Assembly (NCBI GenBank): GCA_965225625.1
Contig: CBDDBH010000033.1
Span: forward strand, 124,001-188,000
Source: CBDDBH01 sp965225625
GTDB lineage: Bacteria > Pseudomonadota > Gammaproteobacteria > JADZEE01
Direction: 5' to 3'
Length of the DNA stretch: 64,000 nt
A model generated the notes under the pieces. The model searched no databases and was not told where the DNA came from. It was given only the letters and a program-made list of their open reading frames with translations. Positions 26,730 through 35,776 of the stretch are shown here, one piece after another. Position numbers and translations under genes: made by a program. The first letter of the stretch is position 1. Every line of letters starts with the position of its first letter.

Positions 26730-27967
26730 TTAGCCCTCTTGCCCGGGCGGTGGCGGTTGGATTCCACGGTGATAACGGCTCACAAATTGACGCCAGGCCA
26801 CCGTGGCGGTGTCGTTGTGCACCAGAGACTCCTGGTTCCAACCGTCGCCCCGCGTATAGCCATCCTCTAGCCCCTCGCGCGCCCACACGTCGTCGCCGTT
26901 GAAATCCTCCATGCCTAACTGTACCCACTTCTCGTCTATTTCCTCGCGCAGCGCCACCGCCTCATCTTCATTTGCACAGGTGCCGGACATGAGCTGAAAG
27001 TAGTCATGATTGGCTGCATCGATCGGCACATAGAATTCATAGGAGATCCACTCGGCTTTCGGGTAACAGGCTATGGCGCTACCGCAGGGCAGCCAGACCG
27101 AGATCTGCGGGATCATGATGGTGAACTCGTCCCAGTCCTCCTTCATCTTGCCGCGTACGACATCTTTTTCCTCACCGATATCGACCGACCAGACAGGATG
27201 GTAGTTCACATGGACATCGTCGAGGATACCTTTTGGCCCCGGGCCAGTCGCATAGCGCAGCGCGGTTGCATGATCAACTACAGCCTTCAAGCCCATGGGC
27301 AACACACCCGGAGCCTCATCCCACAATCGGGAATTGCGGTGTACATAGGTATGTACGGAGTCGATTGCGTTCTCTGTCGCCCACCGCCAATTCGATTTAA
27401 CGCGGATATGCCGTCCGTGGATCACCCGTTTGTCATCGAGAAATGTCGGCGGCAAATCATCCGTAAGCGGCGTCGGTTCCAGGTCACCGATGTAGACAAA
27501 CACAAAACCCTTGGCCTCTTCCACGGCGTAAGTCTTTATGCCGATTTTGCCGATAGCCTCACTCTGGGGATCGGTCATAACCTGCGTTGTCATGCCGTCC
27601 TTCCAGTTGTAGGTGAAGCCGTGGTACCAGCAGGTTACCGTGTCTTTGGTGTGGACACTCGAAGCGGGTCGATAACGGCACGCGACGGTGGGCACAGCGA
27701 TCCTCCAAGGCACTAGACCTTGCCTGCCACGCGCCGGAAGATGATCGGTTCGCCCAGTAACGTCTGCGCCCGCGGTTCGTCGCCTTGTAACTCTCGCGAG
27801 AAACATACAGGGTACCAATGATTACGCAGGCCCCAGGTCGCCTGCCGGTAAGGTGCCCAGGTCTCGCGCAGTTTGCGGATGCTTTTCGGCCACTCCACGG
27901 CGAACTCATCGTTGGCCCCGGGCAGCACATTGCCTATGTGTTCCAGTTCTTCCAGCGGGATAGCCAT
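26730..27967 (-). CDS. Rieske oxygenase alpha subunit, CarAa-like, frameshifted
   Basis: Paralogue of the 25238 gene. Three frames read together give one protein of about 410 residues: an N-terminus with NHWYPVCFSRELQGDEPRA, then ALEDRCAHRRVPL and CWYHGFTYNWKDG (Rieske site), then ENAIDSVHTYVHRNS (Fe site) and a C-terminal NGDDVWAREGLEDG. Two +1 corrections are needed, near 27712-27718 and at gg 27653-27654. The ATG at 27967 follows GAGGAAAAAACA, a good ribosome-binding site. The operator palindrome (27998-28013) lies about 30 bases upstream, fitting repression of this gene. Confidence 0.83.
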
Positions 27968-27997
27968 TGTTTTTTCCTCTGCGGCCAGGAATGCGCT

Positions 27998-28013
27998 TAA
28001 TGGTATACCATTT
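27998..28013. promoter_or_regulatory. GntR operator 3, between divergent oxygenase genes
   Basis: AATGGTATACCATT (core 27999-28012) occurs in the divergent promoter between the oxygenases at 26730 and 28098. It is identical in its 14 bases to sites 1 and 2, which makes chance unlikely and defines a three-site local regulon. Confidence 0.82.
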
Positions 28014-28097
28014 TGTCGACGATAGTGGCTAAAACGATTGAACCGCAGGCGCAAACCGGTGAGGATCGGTAGACAAACACGATCGAGGTAGCCCTCA

Positions 28098-29234
28098 ATG
28101 TCAACCCCGCTCTCCGAGCATCACCGCGACGCAGTAGCACGAACACGTGCGCCCCTGACCGAAGCCCGACATCTGCCGGGCGACTTTTACACCTCTACGG
28201 AGATCCAGACTCTGGAAAGGGAGCGGATCTTCGCATGCGAGTGGCTGTGCGTGGCTCGGGTGGAGGAACTTGAACAGCCTGGCGATTACATCACGCTGAA
28301 TATTGCCGGAGAGCCCATCCTGGTCTGTCATGCTGACAGCGGAGATCTGCGTGCTTTCTTCAATGTTTGCCGGCACCGCGGGACGCTAGTCGCTGACGGC
28401 TGCGGCAATCGCCAAAGTTTTAAGTGTCCATACCATGCCTGGACTTATGCCCTCGATGGCAAGTTGCTGGGCGCACCCTACACCGCCGAGATAAAGGGCT
28501 TCGACACTGCGGCTTACGGCTTAAAGCCCGTGCGCCTGGATACCTGGGGTGGCTTTGTTTTTGTAAATCTCGATCCGCAATGCCGGCCATTGGCACAGTC
28601 GCTGGGCAGCTTCGCTGAAGTCTTTGCAGCCTATCGTCCTGAGGATTGCCGGCTCGCTTTCAAGTTTCGCGTCGAATACGAGAGTAATTGGAAAGCCGTC
28701 GCCGAAAATTTCGTCGACATCTACCATCTCGCGACCCTGCATGCTGATTCCTTCGGCTCTAATCAGCCACTGGATTCCTACGAATTCCGTACTTATCCAT
28801 GGGGTTACACCGGTCGTTTTCAGGGGTTAAGCCCGATGACGCTGGACGGACAACCGCGTTACGGCTTCATGCCCTGGCTGCAAGGCGAGCACCTGGAGTA
28901 CGGGTATTCCGCGCACCTGTTCCCGAACATGGGATTCTACGCGCGCCAGGACAACATCCACTGGGTCACCCAATGGCCAATCGACGTGAACCGCTCAGCG
29001 GCTGATATTCACATCATGTTTCCGCAGCCTTTCCATGAGCGGCCGGATTTCGCGGACAAACTGGACGATTACAGGCAGTGTTTCGAACTCGTGGCGAAGG
29101 AAGATCTGGGCATGATAGCGGCTTTGCAAAACGGTTTTTCGTCGAAAGGATTCGAACCGGGCCCCATGTCCAAGTTTGAACGCGGCGTGCAACACGTGAT
29201 CCAATACAACCTCGAGAAGATCTTCGGGTCGTGA
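28098..29234 (+). CDS. Rieske oxygenase alpha subunit (ring-hydroxylating/choline monooxygenase-type)
   Basis: 378 residues. The Rieske site is NVCRHRGTL then CPYHAWTYALDG; the Fe site is ENFVDIYHLATLHADSFG (Asp-x2-His-x4-His). The length and the RHRGT--C-YHAW pattern resemble the group that includes stachydrine and choline monooxygenases as well as aryl oxygenases. It is a different branch from the CarAa-like genes. It is downstream of operator 3 and so may be co-controlled by GntR. Substrate unknown. Confidence 0.87.
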   Translation: MSTPLSEHHRDAVARTRAPLTEARHLPGDFYTSTEIQTLERERIFACEWLCVARVEELEQPGDYITLNIAGEPILVCHADSGDLRAFFNVCRHRGTLVADGCGNRQSFKCPYHAWTYALDGKLLGAPYTAEIKGFDTAAYGLKPVRLDTWGGFVFVNLDPQCRPLAQSLGSFAEVFAAYRPEDCRLAFKFRVEYESNWKAVAENFVDIYHLATLHADSFGSNQPLDSYEFRTYPWGYTGRFQGLSPMTLDGQPRYGFMPWLQGEHLEYGYSAHLFPNMGFYARQDNIHWVTQWPIDVNRSAADIHIMFPQPFHERPDFADKLDDYRQCFELVAKEDLGMIAALQNGFSSKGFEPGPMSKFERGVQHVIQYNLEKIFGS

Positions 29235-29295
29235 ACGACAGCCTGAATCAATTAGCGATACGCCACTGTTAAATAAACCGGCGCCGACGCGTTAC

Positions 29296-30777
29296 TTACA
29301 GATTGTACTTTTTTATAATTTCCAGCGTCGAAGTTTTAATGTCCTCGCTGTAGGAGGTATCGAACGCTTCCCGGATCGGGATCTCGTTTTCCGGCCAGTC
29401 ATACGGCCAGGTGCAATCCAACAGCACATTGGAGCCGCCGAATCCATCTTCCTTGTGTTCACTTCGCCTTACGAATGGCGTCAGCGGGCTGGCCATGGTG
29501 TCACGTTGTATATGGATGTTGCGCTGCGGCTCGCACTTGGTGCAGATCGCGTGAAAGACCTGTGACAGATCCGCCGGGTCGACATCCGCGTCCACGACGA
29601 TCACATAAGGCATATACCGACCAATGCGGTCCGTCCATACCGTATAGGCAATTAGCTGCGGGATCCCCGCATGCGGTTTCTCGGTGGATACGATCACGCC
29701 GTGCCAACCCGATTCCGCGGGTACCGCCACCCGCTGTACCGGGATGCCCTTGTGCAGCAAACTTTGCTTAATGGTGCCCGCCACCTGCAGACCCAGGATA
29801 GTTTCATCGTCCTGCGGGATCCCAAGGTTCACACACGGCAGTATCGGATCAGTTCTGTGCGTCACCGCACTCACTCGCAGAACCGGCCGATCCTCCTTGT
29901 CAGCGACGGTATAACCGGGATATTCACCGAACGGCCCCTCCGGCTCTACGTCCCCGGGGGCAATTGTGCCCTCCACGACAAACTCCGCATCCGCCGGCAC
30001 ATACAGATCCACCGTCTTGCATTTCACCAACTCGACCGGCCGGCCGCGGATCCCGCCTACTACATCCACCTCCGCCACCTGATACGGGATCCCGGAGGCA
30101 CTGGTCAGATAATGCAGCGGATCGCCGCCCTGGAAGGATACGAACTCCATGGCCTCCCCGCGCTCATGGTATTTGTTCATGATACGGCCACCGTGGTTGT
30201 GGGAGCGCAGAAACACCCCCACGGAATTTCTGCTGTGCACCATCCCCCGGTAACAACCCCAGTTGACCCAGTCCGTATCCGGATCCCGGCACACGCCGGC
30301 ATTCACCGTAAACAGATAACGTCCGCCGTCCGAACTGTGTGTGCGCGCAATCGGAAATCGGTACAAGTCGATATCGTCGCCCAGCATTATGTTCTGCTGG
30401 CACAGCCCGGTTTCCACTACGATGGGCTTTATGCGCTGCTCCAGGCCCTTGCCGTAGAACTCCACCAGTTCGTGATAAGACGTGTCCTTGGACAGCCCGA
30501 ACGCTACCGCCAGGCGTTCGTAGGTCGCGTATAAACCACCGGCCAGACTGGTCCCCGGCTCTGCGTCTCGCAGATTAGTGAACAACTGTGCAGGCGAGCG
30601 ATGTTCGTTGCAGTAGCGCATAATCGCGCCCGCCTGAAGATCCCAATCGATGGGCTCCGCAATCTCAACCAGTAACCGCTCCTGGCGCAGCGTCGCGATA
30701 AAGTCCCTGAATATATCGGGGCTTGCGGAGGCAACGTTTACTGAAATGGGCGCTGTCATTGATGGGCTAGAACTCAT
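29296..30777 (-). CDS. UbiD-family decarboxylase (prenylated FMN-dependent)
   Basis: 493 residues, typical for the family. Seen: FRDFIATLRQERLLVEIAEPIDWD, HSSDGGRYL, and GEYPGYTVADKEDRPVLRV and DGFGGSNVLLDCTWP in the second half. UbiD enzymes need prenylated FMN supplied by UbiX and reversibly decarboxylate aromatic or alpha,beta-unsaturated acids. No ubiX is visible in the window. The aromatic oxygenases on both sides imply removal of a ring carboxylate before or after hydroxylation (inference). Confidence 0.9.
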   Translation of the reverse strand: MSSSPSMTAPISVNVASASPDIFRDFIATLRQERLLVEIAEPIDWDLQAGAIMRYCNEHRSPAQLFTNLRDAEPGTSLAGGLYATYERLAVAFGLSKDTSYHELVEFYGKGLEQRIKPIVVETGLCQQNIMLGDDIDLYRFPIARTHSSDGGRYLFTVNAGVCRDPDTDWVNWGCYRGMVHSRNSVGVFLRSHNHGGRIMNKYHERGEAMEFVSFQGGDPLHYLTSASGIPYQVAEVDVVGGIRGRPVELVKCKTVDLYVPADAEFVVEGTIAPGDVEPEGPFGEYPGYTVADKEDRPVLRVSAVTHRTDPILPCVNLGIPQDDETILGLQVAGTIKQSLLHKGIPVQRVAVPAESGWHGVIVSTEKPHAGIPQLIAYTVWTDRIGRYMPYVIVVDADVDPADLSQVFHAICTKCEPQRNIHIQRDTMASPLTPFVRRSEHKEDGFGGSNVLLDCTWPYDWPENEIPIREAFDTSYSEDIKTSTLEIIKKYNL

Positions 30778-30833
30778 CGGTATTCTCCGTACAGGTCCAA
30801 ACCGCCACCCGGGGATAGGAGCGGCGCAGCGCG

Positions 30834-31328
30834 TTACAGAGGCACTGCGAGCAGGTTGGGAACATTAAAGGTATCGAGGACGACGGTCTTTTCTTTGAAC
30901 CGTGGCTGGTCCTGGTCGAAAATCACTTTGTCGTAATACTGGCCGACACTGTACACCTTGGTCTCGCCGTCCTGATTGGTCTGATACACCACGTAACTGG
31001 CGCGCACCTGGAACAAATCATCGGTCCGATCAACTATTTCGATGTTGGAGATCTGATGCAGCGGATAGTGAATGTTGTAGATGTTGGCCTCCCGCAGACT
31101 GCGGACTCGATCCTTCAACATGCCCTTGCTATCGCACATCATAATTGCGAGCGGCATGCCGCGGTCGCGGTTCTCCCGGGGCACCACTTGATACAAACAG
31201 TCATCTACAAAAAAGTCTGGCCACTCCTCAAGCCGATCGTCGACTATGCAGCGCGAGTATCCAAATTCCAGCGCGACGATGGCGTCGTATTCGGGTCCGG
31301 AGACCGCGCCGAGATCAATGTGGATCAT
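30834..31328 (-). CDS. Ring-hydroxylating dioxygenase beta subunit
   Basis: 164 residues with the NTF2-like fold seen in small dioxygenase subunits: LEFGYSRCIVDDRLEEWPDFFVDDCLYQVVPRENRDRG near the start, and FKEKTVVLDTFNVPNLLAVPL at the C-terminus, the classical ending. It overlaps the alpha-subunit gene by 4 bases (31325), so the pair forms an alpha3beta3-type oxygenase. A second, similar alpha/beta pair is at 55572-57320. Confidence 0.9.
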   Translation of the reverse strand: MIHIDLGAVSGPEYDAIVALEFGYSRCIVDDRLEEWPDFFVDDCLYQVVPRENRDRGMPLAIMMCDSKGMLKDRVRSLREANIYNIHYPLHQISNIEIVDRTDDLFQVRASYVVYQTNQDGETKVYSVGQYYDKVIFDQDQPRFKEKTVVLDTFNVPNLLAVPL

Positions 31329-32596
31329 GCGCTGCGTGCGTGAACCGGTGGCGCAAGTTCGTAATCCATAACACGCGTGTATTCCTTCCAGAACCCGCGC
31401 ATGGGCACCTCGGTGACGAGATAGTCAGTGTCTTCAATCGGGCCGCGTCCGCCCAGCTCAATCACTGAGTGGCCGTCATCGGCGTGTGTGATGGCTTGCT
31501 GCACGAGGCTGGTTGCCTCGCCGTCCTCCATCGAGATGTAGCCGGCCGGGCCGACGAGGTTTGCCTGTCTGAGACGATGTCGCGTTAATTCCTCGTCGTC
31601 GTCCTCGTAACCGAGGTAGGTCCAATAGAGTTCGAAACTATCCGGACCTCTGGGTCGAATATGCCGGGTGGCAAATGTGTTGTGGATCTGCTGGACAACG
31701 AGACTTGGGAAGATCGACATGATCATGTTGGCCACGCCATCGCCGTGGTCATCGTACACTCGCATGAATGCCGGATCCGCGAGGTCGTAGCCTTCATCAA
31801 ATTTTTCCTGGCCCTCGTAATGCTTGCGCGCTTCCTTTTTGTCGTAATCGCCACCGATGTTGTAGAGCACCGAGCTGTGCTTGCGGTCGTTCATGAGACA
31901 ACCGCCTTTCTGCGTGGAGCGGTAAATGCCGAAGCTCGCGTGGAACAGATGCAGCAATCCCGCGTGATAAGCGTCTTTGACGTTCTCGTAATACAGCTTC
32001 CAGTTTGACGGTATTGTCTGGCGCATGTTGCCCAGCACCTTGATGGGTTTTCTGAAGCGGCTGTCCAAAAACCCACGCAGGCTTTCGCCCAGATATTCTT
32101 CGATGGGTTCAACGCTGTTGCTGTATGTGGCAAATATCAGGCCGCGGTAACTGCTGACGTGTAACTTCTCGAGGGAGTGCTGCTTAACATCGAAGTCCGC
32201 TGGATAGCCGCCCACGCCTTTCACGCCCTTGCGATACGGCAGTCCCAGCAGATCGCCCTTATGATCGTAGCACCACTGGTGATAGATGCAGCGGAAATCC
32301 GCCTGATTGCCGCGCTCTTCGCGCTGCACGATAGCGCCTCGGTGGGCGCAGCGGTTGACGAAGGCATTAAGGTTGCCGTCCTGATCCCGGGTGACGACTA
32401 CGGGCGTTTTGCCGACATAGGTCCGTTTGAAATCTCCGGGCTTGGGGATCTCCGCCTCCAGTGCCAGGTAGTTCCAAACGTCGCCCCGGTAGAGGCGCTG
32501 CTGCTCCCGATCAAACACATCCTGCCGATAAAACACCGGATACGGGACTCGTGAACAATCGGCCGCCGGCCAATCCAAAGTTTGGGTCATTAGCAA
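31325..32596 (-). CDS. Ring-hydroxylating dioxygenase alpha subunit (anthranilate/salicylate-type)
   Basis: 423 residues. CAHRGAIV then CIYHQWCYDHKG form the Rieske site, and YENVKDAYHAGLLHLFHASFG carries the Fe ligands Asp-x2-His-x4-His. VFDREQQRLYRGDVWNYLALEAEIPKPGDF is the family's N-terminal helix region. The protein's relatives include salicylate and anthranilate dioxygenases (GxWNYL and KRTYVGKTPVVV). With the beta subunit downstream it should form a complete terminal oxygenase. Confidence 0.88.
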   Translation of the reverse strand: MLMTQTLDWPAADCSRVPYPVFYRQDVFDREQQRLYRGDVWNYLALEAEIPKPGDFKRTYVGKTPVVVTRDQDGNLNAFVNRCAHRGAIVQREERGNQADFRCIYHQWCYDHKGDLLGLPYRKGVKGVGGYPADFDVKQHSLEKLHVSSYRGLIFATYSNSVEPIEEYLGESLRGFLDSRFRKPIKVLGNMRQTIPSNWKLYYENVKDAYHAGLLHLFHASFGIYRSTQKGGCLMNDRKHSSVLYNIGGDYDKKEARKHYEGQEKFDEGYDLADPAFMRVYDDHGDGVANMIMSIFPSLVVQQIHNTFATRHIRPRGPDSFELYWTYLGYEDDDEELTRHRLRQANLVGPAGYISMEDGEATSLVQQAITHADDGHSVIELGGRGPIEDTDYLVTEVPMRGFWKEYTRVMDYELAPPVHARSA

Positions 32597-32786
32597 CTCT
32601 CCCGAACCGCGCTATCAGCGCGCGGCTTTCAAGAAGGTATAGTTCATTAGCGTTGCGGTCAATCGTCTTAACCGGCATCGTTCACCCCAGGCCTTGCGGC
32701 GTTGGCACAGCAGGGCATCTGACCCGACTTATTGCAAGTGGATAGTCGGCGTGGACATCCGTGCTGGCTTATTCGAGAATCACCTT

Positions 32787-33122
32787 ATGAACGAGCCTAC
32801 TGTTCCTGCCAGTTTCGTGGATCTCGAACCCTTCAGTGATTGGGGACTGCCTAGCGAATCGGAACGAATGCGAAAACGGCTGGGAACCTCTATGGAGGAG
32901 ATACAGGCTTTCTACGCGGTAATGCTGGCGCGCATCGATGAAGTGCTCGATTATTTAAACAGTTTTCCCCTTGCCGAGTTCGACGCGTCGCAGGCGCGGC
33001 TGATGAACATGGCGCTGTCTCTGGCTGAGATCTGGGTGGCCGTGGAATTATACGGACAACCGGACCACCCGTTTGGGCTGGATATCACCCGCTTTGTACC
33101 GGGCGAAACCTTCCGCCCATGA
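32787..33122 (+). CDS. Hypothetical protein, small
   Basis: 111 residues from MNEPTVPASFVDLEPFSDWGLP. No domain recognised. It is acidic and helical, with AFYAVMLARIDEVLDYLNSFPL and LAEIWVAVELYGQPDHPFGLD; it has no signal peptide or membrane span. It lies 25 bases before an oxygenase gene on the same strand, so co-expression is likely. Such small proteins often accompany Rieske oxygenases without known function. Confidence 0.6.
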   Translation: MNEPTVPASFVDLEPFSDWGLPSESERMRKRLGTSMEEIQAFYAVMLARIDEVLDYLNSFPLAEFDASQARLMNMALSLAEIWVAVELYGQPDHPFGLDITRFVPGETFRP

Positions 33123-33147
33123 AACCCGAAACATAGAGATTTAAGCC

Positions 33148-34350
33148 ATGGAACTTACCCATAAAACACGTACCCCCCGTCACCCCCATTTGGGTACGGC
33201 CCCAATTCCTATCGAACCCTGCATCGACCCCGCTGTATTCGAGGCGGAACGCGAGGCAGTGTTTCGCAATTCCTGGATAAACGTGGGGCGGATCGAAAAA
33301 ATTCCAGAACCGGGTGACTATTTCGTCCGGGAACTGGATGTTTGCCGCACATCGGTATTAGTCGTACGCGGCAAAGACAGCGTCGTTCGAGCCTTTCACA
33401 ATATGTGCTCGCACCGCGGCAATCAGGTGGCCTGGGAAGCACGTGGCAACTGTCGCGGGGCTTTCGTCTGCAGATTCCATGGCTGGTCTTACGATACGCA
33501 GGGCAAGCTTGTGCATATGTCCGACGAGGAGAACTTCTTCGATGTACACAAAGCGGAGCAAGGGCTGAGCGAGATTAACAGCGACATCTGGAATGGATTT
33601 ATTTTCGTACATATCAACCCCGAACCGGAGCAGTCACTGCGCGCCTTTCTCGGCGTAGTTGCCGAAGCGCTGGAGGATTACCCGTTCGAGCAAATGACCA
33701 AGCGCGAATGGTACGACGTCGATGAAAAGGTCAATTGGAAGGTGCTACTCGATGCGCAATTGGAGGGCTGGCACGTGCCGTTCCTGCACAAGGACAGCCT
33801 TGCCAAATCGACCGCCGCGCAGGGGATGCTGCTCCGGCACAGCATGCTCGATGCATTTGGTCCGCACGGTGTGGTAGGCACTAACCCACCGCCCTCGTTC
33901 ACCCCGACCGCGGTCGGGGAGCACAGCCTCAAGTATGGAATCGGCGTCTATGACGCCTTCGCGTTTGACCAACCCCGCCATTCGGAAAAGGGGAGATATA
34001 ATCTCCAGGGCGCGATGAACCTCTACTTTATTTTTCCAAACGTCATCATGGGGTTGATGCACGATTGCTACTGGATGTACAACATCTGGCCGCTCGCGGT
34101 GGATCGCACCGTATGGGAAATCGCTGTCAATGCAATCCCGCCGCGCAACGCCGGCGAATGGTTTTCGCAGGAATACAACAAGGTCGGCTTGCGCGATACC
34201 TTGATGGAAGATACCGCGACCCACGAAAAGGTCCAGCAGGTACTGGCTTCGGGCGCGAAGAAATACTTTCATTTTCAGGACGAAGAGCTGGTTTTGAGAA
34301 ATTTTCGTCATGCCGTCGATACCCGCCTTGCCGCAGCGGCCCGCAAATAA
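33148..34350 (+). CDS. Rieske oxygenase alpha subunit
   Basis: 400 residues. The Rieske pair is CSHRGNQV then CRFHGWSYDTQG. The catalytic region LDAQLEGWHVPFLHKDSLA shows Glu rather than Asp two residues before the first histidine, unlike the other five oxygenases here, so the iron environment may differ. The N-terminal segment AVFRNSWINVGRIEKIPEPGDYF is typical. It follows the small hypothetical gene and precedes an EthD-like gene. Substrate unknown. Confidence 0.85.
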   Translation: MELTHKTRTPRHPHLGTAPIPIEPCIDPAVFEAEREAVFRNSWINVGRIEKIPEPGDYFVRELDVCRTSVLVVRGKDSVVRAFHNMCSHRGNQVAWEARGNCRGAFVCRFHGWSYDTQGKLVHMSDEENFFDVHKAEQGLSEINSDIWNGFIFVHINPEPEQSLRAFLGVVAEALEDYPFEQMTKREWYDVDEKVNWKVLLDAQLEGWHVPFLHKDSLAKSTAAQGMLLRHSMLDAFGPHGVVGTNPPPSFTPTAVGEHSLKYGIGVYDAFAFDQPRHSEKGRYNLQGAMNLYFIFPNVIMGLMHDCYWMYNIWPLAVDRTVWEIAVNAIPPRNAGEWFSQEYNKVGLRDTLMEDTATHEKVQQVLASGAKKYFHFQDEELVLRNFRHAVDTRLAAAARK

Positions 34351-34399
34351 AGCGTTGTAGCGCGCGCCAGCTCGAAATCGGCGCCGAAATGGAGGAACC

Positions 34400-34773
34400 A
34401 TGCACTGTGTAAGAATCGTTTATCCGAAGAAGCCGGGTTCGGCGTTTAACTGGCAGCACTATTATGACGTTCATTTACCCTTGGCCTAAGTCTGCTTGCA
34501 AAGCACTGCGGTATTGCGCCAGTGCGCCTGGAGGTTGATCAGGGGATCACGGCCGACGGTAAAGATGCAAACGTCCCTTACCATTGCATCTGTTCTCTCT
34601 ACTTTGCCGAACCTGAGCACGTCGATGCCATGGTGGGGTTGTTCGGTATCGAAGAGGCCCGCCAGCTGTTGGCAGAAGACTGGCCGAAATACACCGAACT
34701 CGATCCGGAGCTCATGGTCAGCGAGATCATTGACGTAGAACCGACTACCGGCCGCGCGATATCGATCGAGTAA
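34400..34773 (+). CDS. EthD-like dimeric alpha/beta barrel protein, frameshifted
   Basis: ATGCACTGT preceded by GGAGGAACC starts an EthD-type domain (VRIVYPKKPGSAFNWQHYYDVHLPL). A stop appears at 34484-34489 unless one g is added at 34483-34484. Then the frame continues SLLAKHCGIAPVRLEVD, YHCICSLYFAEPEHVDAMVGLFG and YTELDPELMVSEI, about 124 residues. EthD-like proteins occur in ring-degradation operons, with a poorly defined role. Immediately follows the oxygenase at 33148. Confidence 0.62.
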
Positions 34774-34792
34774 ATGGGGTCCCGTTGCCCCA

Positions 34793-35641
34793 ATGACGCG
34801 TCGGTCACGTAACATGCCGCCAACGGCGCGCGGTCAATTCGGCCGAATGTACGAGCTCAACCTGCTCGTCGCACTTGTTGCTATTTCCATTGCCGTCGGA
34901 CTGGGACAACGGTCCTGGTTCGCTGCCATTGCCGTGTTACTAGGCATCCCATTGGGGTTGTTCGCCCTGATAACAGTTTGGGAAGTTACCGATCGTTTGT
35001 GGACATCGGCAAAGCTCCACTTCGTTTTGTCGAAGTTCCACTTCGCGAGCGCGATTCCTGCTAAACGCCTGCACGGTGTCAAGCTAATATGTGCTCGCGG
35101 TTACAGGTACACGAGAGCACCCCGGTTTAAGGCGCGAATTGGTGAGTTGCTCTTAGATCTGCTTGATGACTCCGATGTCGAGGTGCGCGTGGCCGCCGCC
35201 GGAGCACTGTGTACGATCGAATTCGCAATCGAGCGTGCCATCCCGGTATTGGTCGAAGCTGTTACCGACGGCGAGCGTCGCGCTGAGGCGCTCAACTTCC
35301 TTGACCGTCTGCGACCACGAGCGGGTCCGCGGCTCCGCGAGCTGATCCCGAATAGCGAAACGAGCGGCTGGTACGAAGTGCTGCGAACGCTAGCGCCAAT
35401 CGGTGCTGCTGCCGGACCGGCAGTGCCGACGATGCTCAAGTGGCTCGACGACATGAGCAGTGACGAGATTTACTGGTCGGTCCAGGTTCTGGGTGTTATC
35501 GGTGATGCGGCGGCATTACCGGCGAGAAAGAAGATTTCGGAGAAAAGCACAAACACGCGCATGCAGGCTGGCGCGCGCATGGCAATCGAACGGATCGAGT
35601 CCGCCGTCGACGAGATTGGCGCTGGCGATGGAGCATCATGA
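34793..35641 (+). CDS. HEAT-repeat protein with N-terminal membrane segment
   Basis: 282 residues. Two hydrophobic spans near residues 25-65 (ELNLLVALVAISIAVGLG and WFAAIAVLLGIPLGLFALI) anchor it in the membrane. The rest is HEAT-like: LLDLLDDSDVEVRVAAAGALC, AVTDGERRAEALNFLDRL, and a degenerate run to GVIGDAAALPA. No catalytic motif seen. Several internal ATGs make the start uncertain. It lies 19 bases after the EthD-like stop but is unrelated in character. Function unknown. Confidence 0.6.
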   Translation: MTRRSRNMPPTARGQFGRMYELNLLVALVAISIAVGLGQRSWFAAIAVLLGIPLGLFALITVWEVTDRLWTSAKLHFVLSKFHFASAIPAKRLHGVKLICARGYRYTRAPRFKARIGELLLDLLDDSDVEVRVAAAGALCTIEFAIERAIPVLVEAVTDGERRAEALNFLDRLRPRAGPRLRELIPNSETSGWYEVLRTLAPIGAAAGPAVPTMLKWLDDMSSDEIYWSVQVLGVIGDAAALPARKKISEKSTNTRMQAGARMAIERIESAVDEIGAGDGAS

Positions 35642-35776
35642 CTGCGATTAGCCGCTGAATCTTACAGGTGCGTTCCCGAATTCGATTTGCGCTGCTAATT
35701 GCTCGGGCGATCTTCGCAACCTCAGTGTTCGGTTACTCGGTCTTAGTGCAGGATTAGCAGTGCTAGAATTCCGGTT

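Noticed and set aside
32625..32650. AAGGTATAGTTCATT as a fourth GntR site before the 31325 dioxygenase
   Set aside because: It lacks the palindromic symmetry of the three clear sites and shares only part of the half-site.
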